64,000 nt of DNA from Paenibacillus xylanexedens (GCF_007680605.1 NZ_VEIO01000001.1:2361276-2425275); one strand, 5' to 3'; shown: positions 15,938 through 25,599, counted from the stretch's first letter. Notes: a model not told the origin generated them from the letters alone. Translations and numbers: made by a program.

Positions 15938-16553
15938 CGCGTTCCCCCCCTCCAGGGTTCTTTGATCCCAATTTATTTTCCTGTCCTTTGGCGAGCTTCG
16001 CAATGTTCGTACGATGTCTCCAGAATGCAAACAGACAAATAATCAGACTGCCCCAGAAAATACTCATCGAATACCCAGGCAGGATCAAGATGAAAACAGG
16101 AGTCAGTGCTACAAAAATTAAAGAGCCGAGCGAAACGTAACGTGTCAGAACGATGGACAGAATGGCGATGATTCCCGCATAGAGCGCAGGAAGAAAGGCT
16201 AAGCTTACCAACACTCCAATCGCAGTAGCGATACCTTTACCTCCGCGAAAATTGAAATAAAGTGGCCAGTTATGACCTGCGATGGCAGCTATACCGCTGA
16301 ATGCAGCAATCCATGGAGACCCGTTACTTAACCATATGCCAATCCATACTGCAGCAATACCTTTGATTACATCAAGTAGCAGAACTGCGATAGCCGGCCC
16401 TTTACCCAGAATACGCAACGTATTCGTCGCCCCGGCATTACCGCTTCCGTGTTGACGTATATCAATCCCCCGTATTGCTTTTGCAAGAAGAACACTAAAA
16501 CTGATCGAACCAAGCAGGTAGCTCAGTACAATCGCTGCGATGGATAAAATCAC
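15930..16553 (-). CDS. plsY: Glycerol-3-phosphate acyltransferase PlsY
   Basis: An integral-membrane enzyme that acylates glycerol 3-phosphate with acyl phosphate, the first step in phosphatidic acid formation. The 207-residue protein shows GSISFSVLLAKAIRGIDIR, the signature HGSGNAGATNTLR (about residues 35-47), GHNWPLYFNFRGGKGIATA (about 93-111) and five to seven hydrophobic spans. The start is GTG, with GGGGAG six bases before. It lies 11 bases after der and overlaps gpsA. Confidence 0.96.
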   Translation of the reverse strand: MILSIAAIVLSYLLGSISFSVLLAKAIRGIDIRQHGSGNAGATNTLRILGKGPAIAVLLLDVIKGIAAVWIGIWLSNGSPWIAAFSGIAAIAGHNWPLYFNFRGGKGIATAIGVLVSLAFLPALYAGIIAILSIVLTRYVSLGSLIFVALTPVFILILPGYSMSIFWGSLIICLFAFWRHRTNIAKLAKGQENKLGSKNPGGGERVV

Positions 16554-16564
16554 AAACTTCTCCC

Positions 16565-17887
16565 CTAACCTTCGTCGGACTTCCTCCGAGTAAATATGCG
16601 AATTGGTGTGCCTTCAAAATCAAACGCTGCACGGATTTTATTCTCCAGGTAACGCTCATACGAGAAGTGCATCAATTCAGGGTCGTTCACAAAAATAACC
16701 ATGGTGGGCGGTTTGACCGCAACCTGAGTCACATAGTTAATTCTCATTCTTCGCCCTTTATCGGTTGGCGGTGGATTAATTGCTACAGCATCCGATACCA
16801 CATCATTAAGCAGATGTGTCTGAACACGCAAAGAATGCTGTTCTGCTACACGCTGTACCACTGGCAACAATTTTTGTAAGCGTTGTTTTGTCAGTGCGGA
16901 CAAAAAGACAACCGGAGCGTAGGTCATAAAGAGGAAATGATCCCGAATCTTCGTCTCGAATTCCTTCATCGTTTTATCCGTTTTCTCCACAACATCCCAT
17001 TTGTTTACCACGAACAATGAAGATTTACCCGCTTCATACGCATAACCGGCTATGTGCTTGTCCTGCTCGATAATGCCTTCTTGACCGTTAATAACAATCA
17101 GAACAACGTCCGCACGCTCAATGGCACGCATCGCACGCATTACGCTGTACTTCTCCGTCGTTTCATATACTTTACCGCGCTTCCGCATACCCGCCGTATC
17201 AATCAGCACGTAACGTTGCCCGTCTTTTTCAAAAGGAGTGTCAATCGCATCACGTGTTGTACCGGCTACATCACTCACAATAACACGTTCCTCACCGAGG
17301 ATGGCATTCACAAGTGAAGATTTACCCACATTAGGTCGGCCGATCAGAGCTACACGAATCACATCCTCGTCGTATGTCTCTTCCTCAAGTTCAGGCAATT
17401 TCTCCACAATCGCATCAAGCAAGTCACCAATTCCCGTACCGTGACTGCCGGATACCCCGATCGGATCACCAAAACCGAAGCCATAAAACTCATAAATCAG
17501 CTCACTGCGCCCAATGTTATCTACTTTGTTTACGGCTACCACGATCGGTTTCCCTGAGCGATAAAGCATCTCAGCAACTTCTTCGTCGGATTGCGTAATG
17601 CCCGCCTTGGCATCACACATAAATACGATTACATCTGCTTCTTCAATCGCAAGCTCCGCCTGCATGCGAATGGATTTCATAATGACGTCTTCGCCGTCAA
17701 TTTCGATACCGCCTGTATCAATAATACTAAATGCTTTTCCGTTCCATTCACCGATTCCATAAATCCGGTCACGGGTAATGCCCGGCTTATCTTCCACAAT
17801 GGCCAGTCTGTCGCCGATAATCCGATTGAAAATGGTGGATTTACCCACGTTTGGTCGGCCGACAATTGCCACAACTGGTCTTGCCAT
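16565..17887 (-). CDS. der: Ribosome biogenesis GTPase Der (EngA)
   Basis: An essential double GTPase for maturation of the 50S subunit. The 440-residue protein (start [10 protein letters not shown]) has two G domains. In the first are [13 protein letters not shown] and NKVD; in the second are [13 protein letters not shown] and NKWD. A C-terminal KH-like domain ends in basic residues (FTRRKSDEG). Length and motif order match EngA. Upstream order gpsA-plsY-der is nearly that of B. subtilis. Confidence 0.98.
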   Translation of the reverse strand: MARPVVAIVGRPNVGKSTIFNRIIGDRLAIVEDKPGITRDRIYGIGEWNGKAFSIIDTGGIEIDGEDVIMKSIRMQAELAIEEADVIVFMCDAKAGITQSDEEVAEMLYRSGKPIVVAVNKVDNIGRSELIYEFYGFGFGDPIGVSGSHGTGIGDLLDAIVEKLPELEEETYDEDVIRVALIGRPNVGKSSLVNAILGEERVIVSDVAGTTRDAIDTPFEKDGQRYVLIDTAGMRKRGKVYETTEKYSVMRAMRAIERADVVLIVINGQEGIIEQDKHIAGYAYEAGKSSLFVVNKWDVVEKTDKTMKEFETKIRDHFLFMTYAPVVFLSALTKQRLQKLLPVVQRVAEQHSLRVQTHLLNDVVSDAVAINPPPTDKGRRMRINYVTQVAVKPPTMVIFVNDPELMHFSYERYLENKIRAAFDFEGTPIRIFTRRKSDEG

Positions 17888-17984
17888 ACATTCCACTCCT
17901 CCTGTCCATACTTACGTTACTCATCATAGCAAAAAAGCTATGGCTTGGCTAACGTTTCGTAACGAATCGAAACGATATTCTCGC

Positions 17985-18024
17985 AATAACAACAATCGGC
18001 GAACCCGCTGGGGCTCGCCGATCT
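17985..18024 (-). terminator. Terminator after the S1-domain gene
   Basis: An ATCGGCGA/TCGCCGAT stem with a 12-base loop, in a T-rich context on the minus strand (TGTTGTTATT), lies just past the S1-domain gene and before der. Confidence 0.65.
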
Positions 18025-18081
18025 TGCTTTTATTGTTCAGCAAAATATGCAGTATATAACTTAGAACCATGCATCTATAAC

Positions 18082-19296
18082 TTATTTGAATTTGCTGAGT
18101 TTGTCACCAAACAGTTCGCCGAGCGTAGTGCTCATACCTTGATTGTTCAAGGAAACGTTCGGGTTGTTGATTTCTTCACGCGGAGCGTTGTTTCTTGCTG
18201 GACGCTCTGATTTTTGTGGTTGAGCAGGAGCTTCTTCTGTTTCTTTGATGCTCAAGCTTACACGTTGTTCAGCAGGGTTCATGTCCAAGATTTTCACTTG
18301 AACTTCTTGACCTTCTTTCAGCACTTCATGTGGAGTGCCGATGTGTTTGTGGGAAATTTGTGAAATATGCACAAGACCCTCAACACCAGGAGCGATTTCA
18401 ACAAATGCACCGAAATCAACCAGACGTTTTACAACACCTGTTACGATATCACCTGTGTTGAATTTGTCGCCAGCTGTTTCCCAAGGACCTGGTTGAACAG
18501 CTTTCATGCTCAGGCTGATTTTACCTTTTTCAGGATCAACTTTCAGCACTTTAACATTTACTTTGTCGCCTTCGGACAATACATCGGATGGTTTTTCAAC
18601 GTGAGTCCAAGCCAGCTCGGATACGTGTACCAAACCGTCAACTCCGCCTACATCAACGAAAGCACCGAATTGAGTCAAGCGTTGAACTGTACCTTCGATG
18701 ACTTGACCTTCTTGCAAACCAGCCATTACTTGAACTTTGTTTGCTTCGAATTCTTGCTCCAGAACGTCTTTTTGGGAAAGGATCACTTTGTTGTTCTCAC
18801 GATCGATCTCTTTCACTTTAACGCGCAGTGTGCGGCCTTTGTAGTCGCTGAAGTCTTCAACGAAATGACGCTCAACCATGGAAGCCGGGATAAATCCACG
18901 AACGCCCACGTCTGCAACCAAACCGCCTTTAACCACGTCACCTACAACAACTTCGAACACGTCTTGGTCTTCAAAATGCTTTTGCAGTTGCTCCCAAGCG
19001 TTCTCACTGTCGATCGCACGTTTGGACAGAACGAGTTTTTCTTTCTCGTCGTCGATGCTAAGAACCTTAGCTTCAACTTCTTGTCCAACTTCTACTGCTT
19101 CAGACGCGCTGTCTACGTGAAGCGAAGACAGTTCACGAACTGGAATAACACCGTCATATTTATATCCAATGCTTACATAAGCTTGGTTATCTTCCAATTT
19201 GACGATGGTTCCTTTTACAGTATCTCCTTTTTTCAAGGAAACGAATTGATCCAACTCATCTTGGGTTGCTTCTTGATTTTTCATTTCTTCCGACAT
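18082..19296 (-). CDS. ypfD: S1 RNA-binding domain protein (RpsA homologue, YpfD-like)
   Basis: A 404-residue protein with four S1 domains, recognised by repeated [26 protein letters not shown] blocks ([51 protein letters not shown]), each ending in [19 protein letters not shown] strands. The first domain follows a short acidic N terminus; the C terminus (about 50 residues) is low complexity. In Firmicutes these short S1 proteins bind RNA and are not always ribosome components. The start has GGAGG nine bases before. It lies in the conserved cmk-plsC-ypfD neighbourhood. Confidence 0.92.
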   Translation of the reverse strand: MSEEMKNQEATQDELDQFVSLKKGDTVKGTIVKLEDNQAYVSIGYKYDGVIPVRELSSLHVDSASEAVEVGQEVEAKVLSIDDEKEKLVLSKRAIDSENAWEQLQKHFEDQDVFEVVVGDVVKGGLVADVGVRGFIPASMVERHFVEDFSDYKGRTLRVKVKEIDRENNKVILSQKDVLEQEFEANKVQVMAGLQEGQVIEGTVQRLTQFGAFVDVGGVDGLVHVSELAWTHVEKPSDVLSEGDKVNVKVLKVDPEKGKISLSMKAVQPGPWETAGDKFNTGDIVTGVVKRLVDFGAFVEIAPGVEGLVHISQISHKHIGTPHEVLKEGQEVQVKILDMNPAEQRVSLSIKETEEAPAQPQKSERPARNNAPREEINNPNVSLNNQGMSTTLGELFGDKLSKFK

Positions 19297-19432
19297 GTCA
19301 AATACCCTCCTCAATTCAAAAACCCCATTATATTCAAACCTGCCTTGGCAGAGTTCAAAACACTTTCATGCAAATGCACTTCACATAGCATTCCTCAAAA
19401 ATATGGAAACATGCACTCACAGTAGACCTGCC

Positions 19433-20020
19433 TTATTTACTAGGCTCGCCTGTTTTCACCATTTCGTTAATTTTGGACATGATTTTCTCGGTAGCTCTTT
19501 CCAAAGCATCTCCGGAAGTATCTTCCTTGAACTCGTCCAAATTGACCGGTGCGCCATATACTACTTTCATCTTATGAAAAAGCTTGTAGTTGCCGATAAT
19601 AGCAGTAGGGATTACAGTGGCACCGCTGCGAAGAGCAAAACTCGCTGCTCCTTTTTTACCAATTCCACCATCATTGTGACGGCTTCCCGCTGGGAAAATG
19701 CCAAGCACTTCACCACCACGCAAAATATTGAGTGAGGTTTTGATGGATTCTTTGCTGACGCCTCCTCGCTTTACAGGGAAGGCACCGACAGCCTTGATAA
19801 TCGGCCCTAGCACCGGAACATCAAACAGTTCGCTTTTAGCCATAAATCTCACTTGACGGCGAATTTTGATGCCAACGGTTGGCGGATCAAAGTTACTGAT
19901 ATGATTGGAGCATAAAAGTACACCGCCGTCTTTCGGGATATTTTCCCGTCCAACTGCCTCCAGGCGAAAAAGAATGGTATACATGATCCGCAGTACAGTC
20001 TTGCAAAATGTGTAAATCAT
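19433..20020 (-). CDS. plsC: 1-acyl-sn-glycerol-3-phosphate acyltransferase
   Basis: Makes phosphatidic acid from lysophosphatidic acid. The 195-residue protein has an N-terminal membrane-associated helix, the catalytic motif NHISNFDPP (the family NHxxxxD block, about residues 37-45), FPVKRGG and FPAGSRHNDG, corresponding to the FPEG block with alanine in place of glutamate. The ATG overlaps the cmk stop as ATGA, so the genes are coupled. Confidence 0.93.
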   Translation of the reverse strand: MIYTFCKTVLRIMYTILFRLEAVGRENIPKDGGVLLCSNHISNFDPPTVGIKIRRQVRFMAKSELFDVPVLGPIIKAVGAFPVKRGGVSKESIKTSLNILRGGEVLGIFPAGSRHNDGGIGKKGAASFALRSGATVIPTAIIGNYKLFHKMKVVYGAPVNLDEFKEDTSGDALERATEKIMSKINEMVKTGEPSK

Positions 20021-20688
20021 AGACTGCTCTCTCCTCTGACCATTGTGCAATAAGATACGATTTTGTCAACCACTTCATGGATATTCATCTTCGTTGTGTC
20101 CAGGACAATCGCGTCCTCTGCACACCGCAGCGGGGAAACTTCCCGGTTCTCATCCAGTTTATCACGGGTTGCAATGTCTCGTTCTAGTTGCTCCAACGTC
20201 AGCCCATCGGATGGTTCCAGTTCTTTGAAGCGGCGAAGTGCGCGCTCCTGCACACTGGCAGTCATAAAAATTTTCACTTCCGCATCGGGCAATACAGTCG
20301 TTCCGATATCGCGCCCATCCATGACGACGCCCTTGCGCAAAGCCATTTGCCGCTGAGTATCCACTAATTGTGTACGCAGCCCCTCGATTTGCGCATATCG
20401 AGACACGATTCCCGTTACTTCACGGGAGCGGATTTCCGAGGTAACATCCTCGCCATTACAGAACACTTTCTGTCCACCCCGATCCGGTTGTAAATCAATA
20501 ACCAAATCTTGAGCTTCCTGAAGTACCTGAGTCATATCTTCCGGAGAAATATCTTTCCGAAGCATGTGCAAGGATACTGCACGGTACATAGCGCCTGTAT
20601 CAACGTAAATGTATCCGAGTTCCTCTGCAACCAAGCGGGCCACCGTGCTTTTTCCGGCACCAGCAGGTCCGTCAATTGCAACGTTCAT
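20017..20688 (-). CDS. cmk: Cytidylate kinase
   Basis: Phosphorylates CMP and dCMP. The protein begins MNVAIDGPAGAGKST with Walker A at residues 8-15, has YVDTGAMYRAVSLH, the CMP-binding region VTSEIRSREVTGIVSRYA and DGRDIGTTVLPDAEVKIF, and RDKLDENREVSPL near the C terminus. At 223 residues it matches the family. The ATG has only a weak ribosome-binding site. A TTG at 20719-20721 has GGAGG nine bases upstream and would add 11 residues; either start is possible. Confidence 0.94.
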   Translation of the reverse strand: MNVAIDGPAGAGKSTVARLVAEELGYIYVDTGAMYRAVSLHMLRKDISPEDMTQVLQEAQDLVIDLQPDRGGQKVFCNGEDVTSEIRSREVTGIVSRYAQIEGLRTQLVDTQRQMALRKGVVMDGRDIGTTVLPDAEVKIFMTASVQERALRRFKELEPSDGLTLEQLERDIATRDKLDENREVSPLRCAEDAIVLDTTKMNIHEVVDKIVSYCTMVRGESSL

Positions 20689-20754
20689 CTTCCCGTCTTC
20701 TGATGTGTTCTGGCTAGCCAACGGGGCATTCCTCCTCAAACGATAAACCTCAAT

Positions 20755-20813
20755 AAAAAAACAGGCATTGCCTGCATCGTGAAAATTATACCACACTCTA
20801 CACATGGATGCAA
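20755..20813 (-). promoter_or_regulatory. cmk promoter with an immediate hairpin at the start of the transcript
   Basis: On the minus strand, TTGCAT (20808-20813) and a perfect TATAAT (20785-20790) are 17 bases apart. Right after the expected start point comes a short CAGGC/GCCTG hairpin followed by seven T residues (20755-20776). The hairpin may terminate read-through from the upstream YpfB-like gene. Confidence 0.6.
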
Positions 20814-20824
20814 AAACAGACAAA

Positions 20825-21049
20825 TCAGCCAATCCGGTCTTTGCTGTTAATCTGCATATGAACCGGGGTACCTTCTAGCCTGTCAATCGTTGTCATTATT
20901 TTCTTCAAATCGGGGTTAAGCAGTAACAACTGATAGAGGATAACGAGAACCAGGAGCACGCCAATGAATAGCAGCGCTCTCCGTTCCAACCGTTTTGACA
21001 TCATACAATAAATGTGTTCGATTCTCCGTGCATCAGAGCGTTTGTTCAT
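20825..21049 (-). CDS. ypfB: Small membrane protein, YpfB-like (DUF5359)
   Basis: A 74-residue protein (MNKRSDARRIEHIYCMMSKRL...) with a basic N-terminal region, one transmembrane helix (about residues 27-45, ALLFIGVLLVLVILYQLLLL) and a short outside tail. Type and position between ypfA and cmk match B. subtilis YpfB. The start is supported by GGAG nine bases upstream. Function unknown. Confidence 0.75.
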   Translation of the reverse strand: MNKRSDARRIEHIYCMMSKRLERRALLFIGVLLVLVILYQLLLLNPDLKKIMTTIDRLEGTPVHMQINSKDRIG

Positions 21050-21112
21050 AGCCACATTCTCCGTTTTTGCCTTACATTGCCCCGTACAGTACTGTTTTAT
21101 GCATGCACACAT

Positions 21113-21781
21113 CTACTTCATACGATAATCCAGTTGCCGTTCAAAACAAAATTTAATGACCTTCTGGCGTTCTGAATCCGTAATCTGTGAAAATTTTAGC
21201 ATACCTAGCTCACGGCCCGATTCCAGCTTTTTAATGCGCACTACCTCGGCTTCGAATTGAACATGGTCAATTGACCCATTGCGATAAGGAACCAATAACC
21301 AGCATTTCAGCTTTTGTTCTTCCTGCACTTTGACATCAGGCTCGATGTATATGGACAGTCCACCACCTCCGATGTCTTCAGTCAGCACGACTGAACGTGT
21401 AAGGTCTTCACATTGAATCGCCAATTCAAGACTAGCGTGAACGCGAAGAAAGCTACGTCGCTGAATTTTGGAAATCTCATCGGGAAGCGGTTTTCGAATG
21501 CGAACCAGACGAACGACATCTTCCTCAAACCCTGTCACGTAAGTATTAAAATAATGGCGGACTCCACTCTCGTTCATATACGATATGGACAATTCTTCTC
21601 CGAAAAAGAGTCTTTTCAAACGACTGTTCCCCTGTTGCATCGGAACTTCAATTAAAAAACTGTCATCATCGGTATCTGCGATACGCGATTTGTATTCTTT
21701 ATGTTCCTCTTTTTCGTCAGCCGATGCGATCTGGATATACAACACTTCATTTATTTTAGGAAACAATCGATTCACCGCCAC
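21113..21781 (-). CDS. motI: PilZ-domain c-di-GMP receptor (MotI/YpfA)
   Basis: A 222-residue protein with an N-terminal YcgR-like beta domain and a C-terminal PilZ domain. The c-di-GMP-binding signature is visible as QRRSFLRV (about residues 106-113) and DIGGGGLSIY near residue 135. In B. subtilis the homologue acts as a flagellar stator brake when c-di-GMP is high. The start is GTG; a second GTG two codons later is possible. The gene is next to ypfB and ypeB, as in Bacillus. The flagellar role is transferred from the homologue, not shown here. Confidence 0.9.
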   Translation of the reverse strand: MAVNRLFPKINEVLYIQIASADEKEEHKEYKSRIADTDDDSFLIEVPMQQGNSRLKRLFFGEELSISYMNESGVRHYFNTYVTGFEEDVVRLVRIRKPLPDEISKIQRRSFLRVHASLELAIQCEDLTRSVVLTEDIGGGGLSIYIEPDVKVQEEQKLKCWLLVPYRNGSIDHVQFEAEVVRIKKLESGRELGMLKFSQITDSERQKVIKFCFERQLDYRMK

Positions 21782-21842
21782 TTATGTATTTATCTTTGAT
21801 CTGCAAGGATTATTATACCATGACCTTTCTCACTTGGAACAA

Positions 21843-21876
21843 GAAAAAACAGACCATTGCAATGGTCTGTTTTGCA
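21843..21876 (-). terminator. Terminator after ypeB
   Basis: A perfect palindromic stem AACAGACCATTG/CAATGGTCTGTT ends in six T residues on the minus strand. Confidence 0.85.
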
Positions 21877-21913
21877 TAATCACTTTCGAGAATACATATT
21901 CTTCCAAACATTT

Positions 21914-23260
21914 CTAGGAGGTTGCATTCACCGGCTTAATCTCCTCAACCGCTTCTTCCATTCCCGTATCGGCATTAATGTAGATCCGGTAACGCGAACC
22001 GTTGATTCGTCCCCCGAATTCATAACAAAGCACTTCTTTGCTGTATTCATTCTCTATCAACGATTTGCGAACATAATTTTCTTTGAAATCTGAATTCAGT
22101 TTTTGGCGTGCCTGATTGGCTGTGAGCTTTGCTTTTGGAATCTGTCGTTTGTCGTTATGCTCATAAACATAGTCGCTTGCCTGAAAGCCGGTGACTTCCC
22201 CCGTATCCAGACCTACACGTACAGACATTTTTTCTGGATAAATCAATGTATCCCCTTGCTTACGCACATACGTGAGGTTCGCCAGATTCCCGAACTCATC
22301 GTAGTTGACAGCTTTCATATCCTTATATCCTTTATTGGCAAGAAACTGATCCGCTTGTTCCATTGCCTCTTGACGGGACACTTTTTTAGTTCCAACCGTT
22401 CTCGTATCACTATACGAGATAAGCTTACCACCGTTGCGTGTGAAATCCATCATCAGCTTCCCGTTTCTGGCATGCTCGATGGTGGCGGTATACGATTCCC
22501 AATCCGTCCCTTTGCCGTTCTCTTGAACTTGAATCTTGCCGCTCTCCACATTCGAGAATTTGGCGGCCTTCTCCTGGATCTGCTCTTTGGAAACAGGCAT
22601 TCCGCCGAGCTTCTTCACAGAGCGTTTGGTAAACATACTGGAGACGGAAGGGCCCCAATCCAGCTCCGGGTAATCTTTTACCTTTTTATTTACAGTCCGG
22701 AAACCGTCCACGATGGAATTATCGTTTGTCTGCTCCTGAGTTGCCATAACGGTTTCAGCGTCCATCCAGCGCAAACGATCAGTTAATACTTTCTGTTGCA
22801 CTTCCTTCAGACTATTTTTAATCTCCGAAGAATTTTGATACAGCGTCTTTAAATTGCCCATTTCCTTCTGACTCAGCGGCTCATTTGTCAGGTCACGCAT
22901 GGATGCCTGATAGGCAAATTTCGAGATACGCGAGAGGAACTCCTCGGTCTCATTGAAGGGAAGCATGCCGAGCGGCAGTTGATTGATTTCATTCTGGGCT
23001 TCGCTAGTGAGCCTCCACACATTCATCAAACCTTTGCGATGCATCCCCTGTGAACTTGAATGTACAGCAAGCGTGTTCCCAATCTCCGAATGTAATTTAT
23101 CCATATGGAATGAGAGATCGTGAAATGCACGCTGATATTGATTTTCCGCCTTGATCAGTATCGCATTCTTCTCCTGATTCTCCTGATAACCCCACACAAG
23201 CGCGCCGATCAGGAGTACTGCAAATATCGGAAACATGACTGAACTTAATCGTTTATACAC
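21914..23260 (-). CDS. ypeB: Spore germination protein YpeB
   Basis: YpeB is needed to hold the cortex-lytic enzyme SleB in the spore and regulate it. The 448-residue protein has an N-terminal membrane anchor (about residues 8-26), a helical first half and a C-terminal half with three PepSY-like repeats (TIEHARNGKLMMDFTRNGGK, SRQEAMEQADQFLANKGY, TANQARQKLN). The start is GTG, with GGAG eight bases upstream. In Bacillus, sleB lies directly upstream of ypeB, but no SleB-like gene is present here. Confidence 0.94.
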   Translation of the reverse strand: MYKRLSSVMFPIFAVLLIGALVWGYQENQEKNAILIKAENQYQRAFHDLSFHMDKLHSEIGNTLAVHSSSQGMHRKGLMNVWRLTSEAQNEINQLPLGMLPFNETEEFLSRISKFAYQASMRDLTNEPLSQKEMGNLKTLYQNSSEIKNSLKEVQQKVLTDRLRWMDAETVMATQEQTNDNSIVDGFRTVNKKVKDYPELDWGPSVSSMFTKRSVKKLGGMPVSKEQIQEKAAKFSNVESGKIQVQENGKGTDWESYTATIEHARNGKLMMDFTRNGGKLISYSDTRTVGTKKVSRQEAMEQADQFLANKGYKDMKAVNYDEFGNLANLTYVRKQGDTLIYPEKMSVRVGLDTGEVTGFQASDYVYEHNDKRQIPKAKLTANQARQKLNSDFKENYVRKSLIENEYSKEVLCYEFGGRINGSRYRIYINADTGMEEAVEEIKPVNATS

Positions 23261-23422
23261 GGTAGATTCTCCTTTCTTCTAATCACTGCCTTTATTGTGG
23301 ATCGAAGAAAGTCCTCTTATGCATGCGATTTCCAGCCGGAACGAAATTTGCCTTTAACGGATGAAACTCAATCTTTTTTTGTATGGCTTTAAGAAATCAT
23401 TTTAATTGAGCATATCGGCCGA

Positions 23423-23596
23423 TTAGTGCAACATATAGCTCGTCGCCATGCCCTCTTCCTCAATGTCAAATTGATCCTTGTTATCACAAAGACACTGCTT
23501 GAACCCAGTATCAATCCGCCCCCGTTCTTTTTTTCCTCTTAAAGTAAAACGCTCACCACATTGTTTGCATCTAATTTTAATCTTGATTCTTGTCAT
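23423..23596 (-). CDS. Small zinc-ribbon-like protein
   Basis: A 57-residue protein (MTRIKIKIRCKQCGERFTLRG...) with CKQC near the N terminus and a CLC pair about 22 residues later. Four cysteines in a CxxC...CxC arrangement could bind one zinc. The rest is basic, then acidic at the end. GGGGAT lies five bases before the chosen start; a start six codons upstream has a poor site. Unknown function; its position between prsW and ypeB could imply a spore role but does not show one. Confidence 0.62.
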   Translation of the reverse strand: MTRIKIKIRCKQCGERFTLRGKKERGRIDTGFKQCLCDNKDQFDIEEEGMATSYMLH

Positions 23597-23635
23597 TTTA
23601 TATCCCCGTTTCATATCGTCGTACCCTTGTTTTCT

Positions 23636-23710
23636 AGAACACAAAAAAGACACACCAGGGTCTGCGTTTTAAACGCTTTATGTCCACCAGTGTGTCCGTA
23701 TTTTTATAAT
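23636..23710 (-). terminator. Terminator after prsW
   Basis: Long hairpin with GACACAC/GTGTGTC arms, read after prsW on the minus strand and followed by TTTTTTG. The loop is long and contains a second short inverted repeat around CGTTTTAAACG. Confidence 0.65.
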
Positions 23711-23716
23711 TTAATC

Positions 23717-24403
23717 TCATCCCTCTCGTTTCACGAAACGAAAAGGAGAACGGTTGTTAGCCCGTGTAATCTTGCCTATTGCTCCATACCACAGACCCGC
23801 CATCAGAGGCGCGATGAACCACAACCAGTGATTCACCATCATATTCATAATGACATCATACAATGCGTGCCAGAAAAACGGAAGAATCAGAGACAGACTA
23901 AGATACCACCGTTTCTTCTTCGTATCATCAATGAATTTGGCTTTGCCCATGTAATATCCCATAATAACGGCAAACATCGCATGACCTGATACAGGCAGAA
24001 GGGCCCTTAGAAACATACCTGACACGGAGGCATTGCCTGCAAATGCGTACAGCACATTTTCCACTGTAGCGAAGCCCAATGATACAGCAACGGAATATAA
24101 GATTCCGTCATATGGCTCGTCAAATTCGGTGTGATTATAGATAATGTGGTAGATCACAAACCATTTAACAAACTCCTCGACCCCGCCCGAGATTAGAATG
24201 GATTCGAGAAGGGGGCTATCTCCAAGCCACAACATCATGCCTCGCTGAATAATCATCACGGGCAGAACGATCAGAATACCCATGAGAAATACTCTCAGAA
24301 CCATGTGAAGGGGTTCATAATCATACCGGTCTTTAAGATAAAAGTATGTTAACAAGGCGAGACCCGGAGCAACTGCTGCAGCTAGAAGCGAAAACAAAAG
24401 CAC
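23717..24403 (-). CDS. prsW: Intramembrane protease PrsW (site-1, anti-sigma-W)
   Basis: PrsW starts the proteolytic release of sigma W by cutting the anti-sigma factor RsiW in Bacillus. The 228-residue protein has about seven transmembrane helices and the family motifs GGVEEFVKWFV (about residues 74-84) and GHAMFAVIMGYYMGKA (about 138-153), with FWHALYDVIMN near residue 178. These glutamates and histidines are the proposed active site. The neighbours match the ypdC/prsW-ypbH region of B. subtilis. No sigW/rsiW lies in this window, so the substrate here is unknown. Confidence 0.92.
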   Translation of the reverse strand: MLLFSLLAAAVAPGLALLTYFYLKDRYDYEPLHMVLRVFLMGILIVLPVMIIQRGMMLWLGDSPLLESILISGGVEEFVKWFVIYHIIYNHTEFDEPYDGILYSVAVSLGFATVENVLYAFAGNASVSGMFLRALLPVSGHAMFAVIMGYYMGKAKFIDDTKKKRWYLSLSLILPFFWHALYDVIMNMMVNHWLWFIAPLMAGLWYGAIGKITRANNRSPFRFVKREG

Positions 24404-24445
24404 CGAAATTCCCTCCCCTGAATAGTGACGCGATGATAACGATGT

Positions 24446-25060
24446 TTAATCCTGACGTTTGAAGTGTGTGCAGATGACATCAATCGCTTGTTCAGGAATA
24501 ACGACCTTTCCATACTCCTCCATAACAGCTGGAGTGACCGAAGAACCTTCTCCAAATTCAGCCAGCAAAGCAATCAATGCGGAGTGTTTGGTGCTGTCTA
24601 CGTCATCCGGTTCAAAATGTAAGAACCATTTATTTTTATAAGAATACAGTTTCCCCGCATCCGTAACATGTTGACGTAACATATGGGCAGCTTCAATCAG
24701 CACCTCAAAATCCTTAAACGCGTATACGATGGAGTCACTTTGCTCCAGTGTAACTTCCATTTCATATACTTCTTCAGGAAGATCATCTTCATGACCTGAA
24801 CCATATTGTTGCGGATCATATTTTCCACGAGTAACGATGACAACCATCCCTTGAGCGGGAAGTGCGAATACTTCAACAGCCAGCGGACCTGTAGCATCAA
24901 AGCCAAGTTCAGAATAAGCCTGGTCCATCATTTCAGTGAACAGTTCATGTACCTTCGGTAATTCCTGCCACATATCTTCTTTTTGTATTCCGCGCTCGCT
25001 CAGATCGTCAAAGGTCAGGAAAATCCGTATCTTATCGTGACTTAGTCGTTCTATTTTCAT
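24446..25060 (-). CDS. MecA-family adaptor protein (YpbH/MecA type)
   Basis: Adaptor that presents substrates such as ComK to the ClpC protease in Bacillus. The 204-residue product starts MKIERLSHDKIRIFLTFDDLSERG, the hallmark of MecA and YpbH, and has the C-terminal DFEVLIEAAHMLRQH region found in both. A central segment (about 90-130) is acidic and poorly conserved. AGGGGAG lies about eight bases before the start. MecA or its paralogue YpbH cannot be decided from one copy; position next to prsW and the phosphoesterase gene suggests YpbH. Confidence 0.88.
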   Translation of the reverse strand: MKIERLSHDKIRIFLTFDDLSERGIQKEDMWQELPKVHELFTEMMDQAYSELGFDATGPLAVEVFALPAQGMVVIVTRGKYDPQQYGSGHEDDLPEEVYEMEVTLEQSDSIVYAFKDFEVLIEAAHMLRQHVTDAGKLYSYKNKWFLHFEPDDVDSTKHSALIALLAEFGEGSSVTPAVMEEYGKVVIPEQAIDVICTHFKRQD

Positions 25061-25182
25061 ACAGGATCTCCCCTTTATAAGCAAGTCTTATAACAGATTA
25101 TGAAGCACAAAACAATATGTGCTGAAAATAAATCTATGTAGTTATGTTATCATTTTATACCTATAAATGCACGCAGTAAAAT

Positions 25183-25238
25183 CAACAAAAAAAAGAATCA
25201 ATCCACATCAAATCAAGACTGTGGATGATTCTTAATGG
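25183..25238 (-). terminator. Terminator after the 116-residue membrane protein gene
   Basis: AAGAATCAtCCACA pairs with TGTGGATTGATTCTT across a short loop on the minus strand and is followed by eight T residues. Confidence 0.75.
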
Positions 25239-25248
25239 ATGCTACGGG

Positions 25249-25599
25249 TTACAAACCCGGTACGGTTGTATTTGTTTGACTTAAAATCTGCTCAACTTCG
25301 TGTTTAACATCCGGGTTCGTCCGAATAAAATCTTTAAGCATATTCATGTTTTCTTCTTTTTCTTTTGGTGAGATCACTCTGCTGGTTTTTGTTGCCGACT
25401 TGTGCGGTTCTCCATGATGATCCGATTTGGTACTGAAGCTATCCATGCCTGGGAAAGTCATTTCCATCATTTTATGTTTGGCCTGATCAACCATGTTTCG
25501 AGATGAACCTGAAGACAACATGGGCATTCTGCCTTTAGCCAACCAAGAACTGGCTGCAACACCAACGACTATACCCCAGAAAAAGGATGACGCCTTCAT
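25249..25599 (-). CDS. Hypothetical small membrane-anchored protein
   Basis: A 116-residue protein of unknown family. AAGGAGG precedes the ATG by eight bases, so translation is likely. It opens with a short hydrophobic segment (ASSFFWGIVVGVAASSWLA, about residues 3-21) that could anchor it, followed by a methionine- and serine-rich linker and a charged helix (KEKEENMNMLKDFIRTNPDVKHEVEQIL, about 79-106, written here with its key residues only). It is divergent from the deacetylase gene. Confidence 0.65.
   Translation of the reverse strand: MKASSFFWGIVVGVAASSWLAKGRMPMLSSGSSRNMVDQAKHKMMEMTFPGMDSFSTKSDHHGEPHKSATKTSRVISPKEKEENMNMLKDFIRTNPDVKHEVEQILSQTNTTVPGL

Noticed and set aside
18367-19425. 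A 352-codon plus-strand ORF over the S1-domain gene
   Set aside because: Antisense shadow of a strongly conserved gene; phenylalanine- and asparagine-rich and without a ribosome-binding site.
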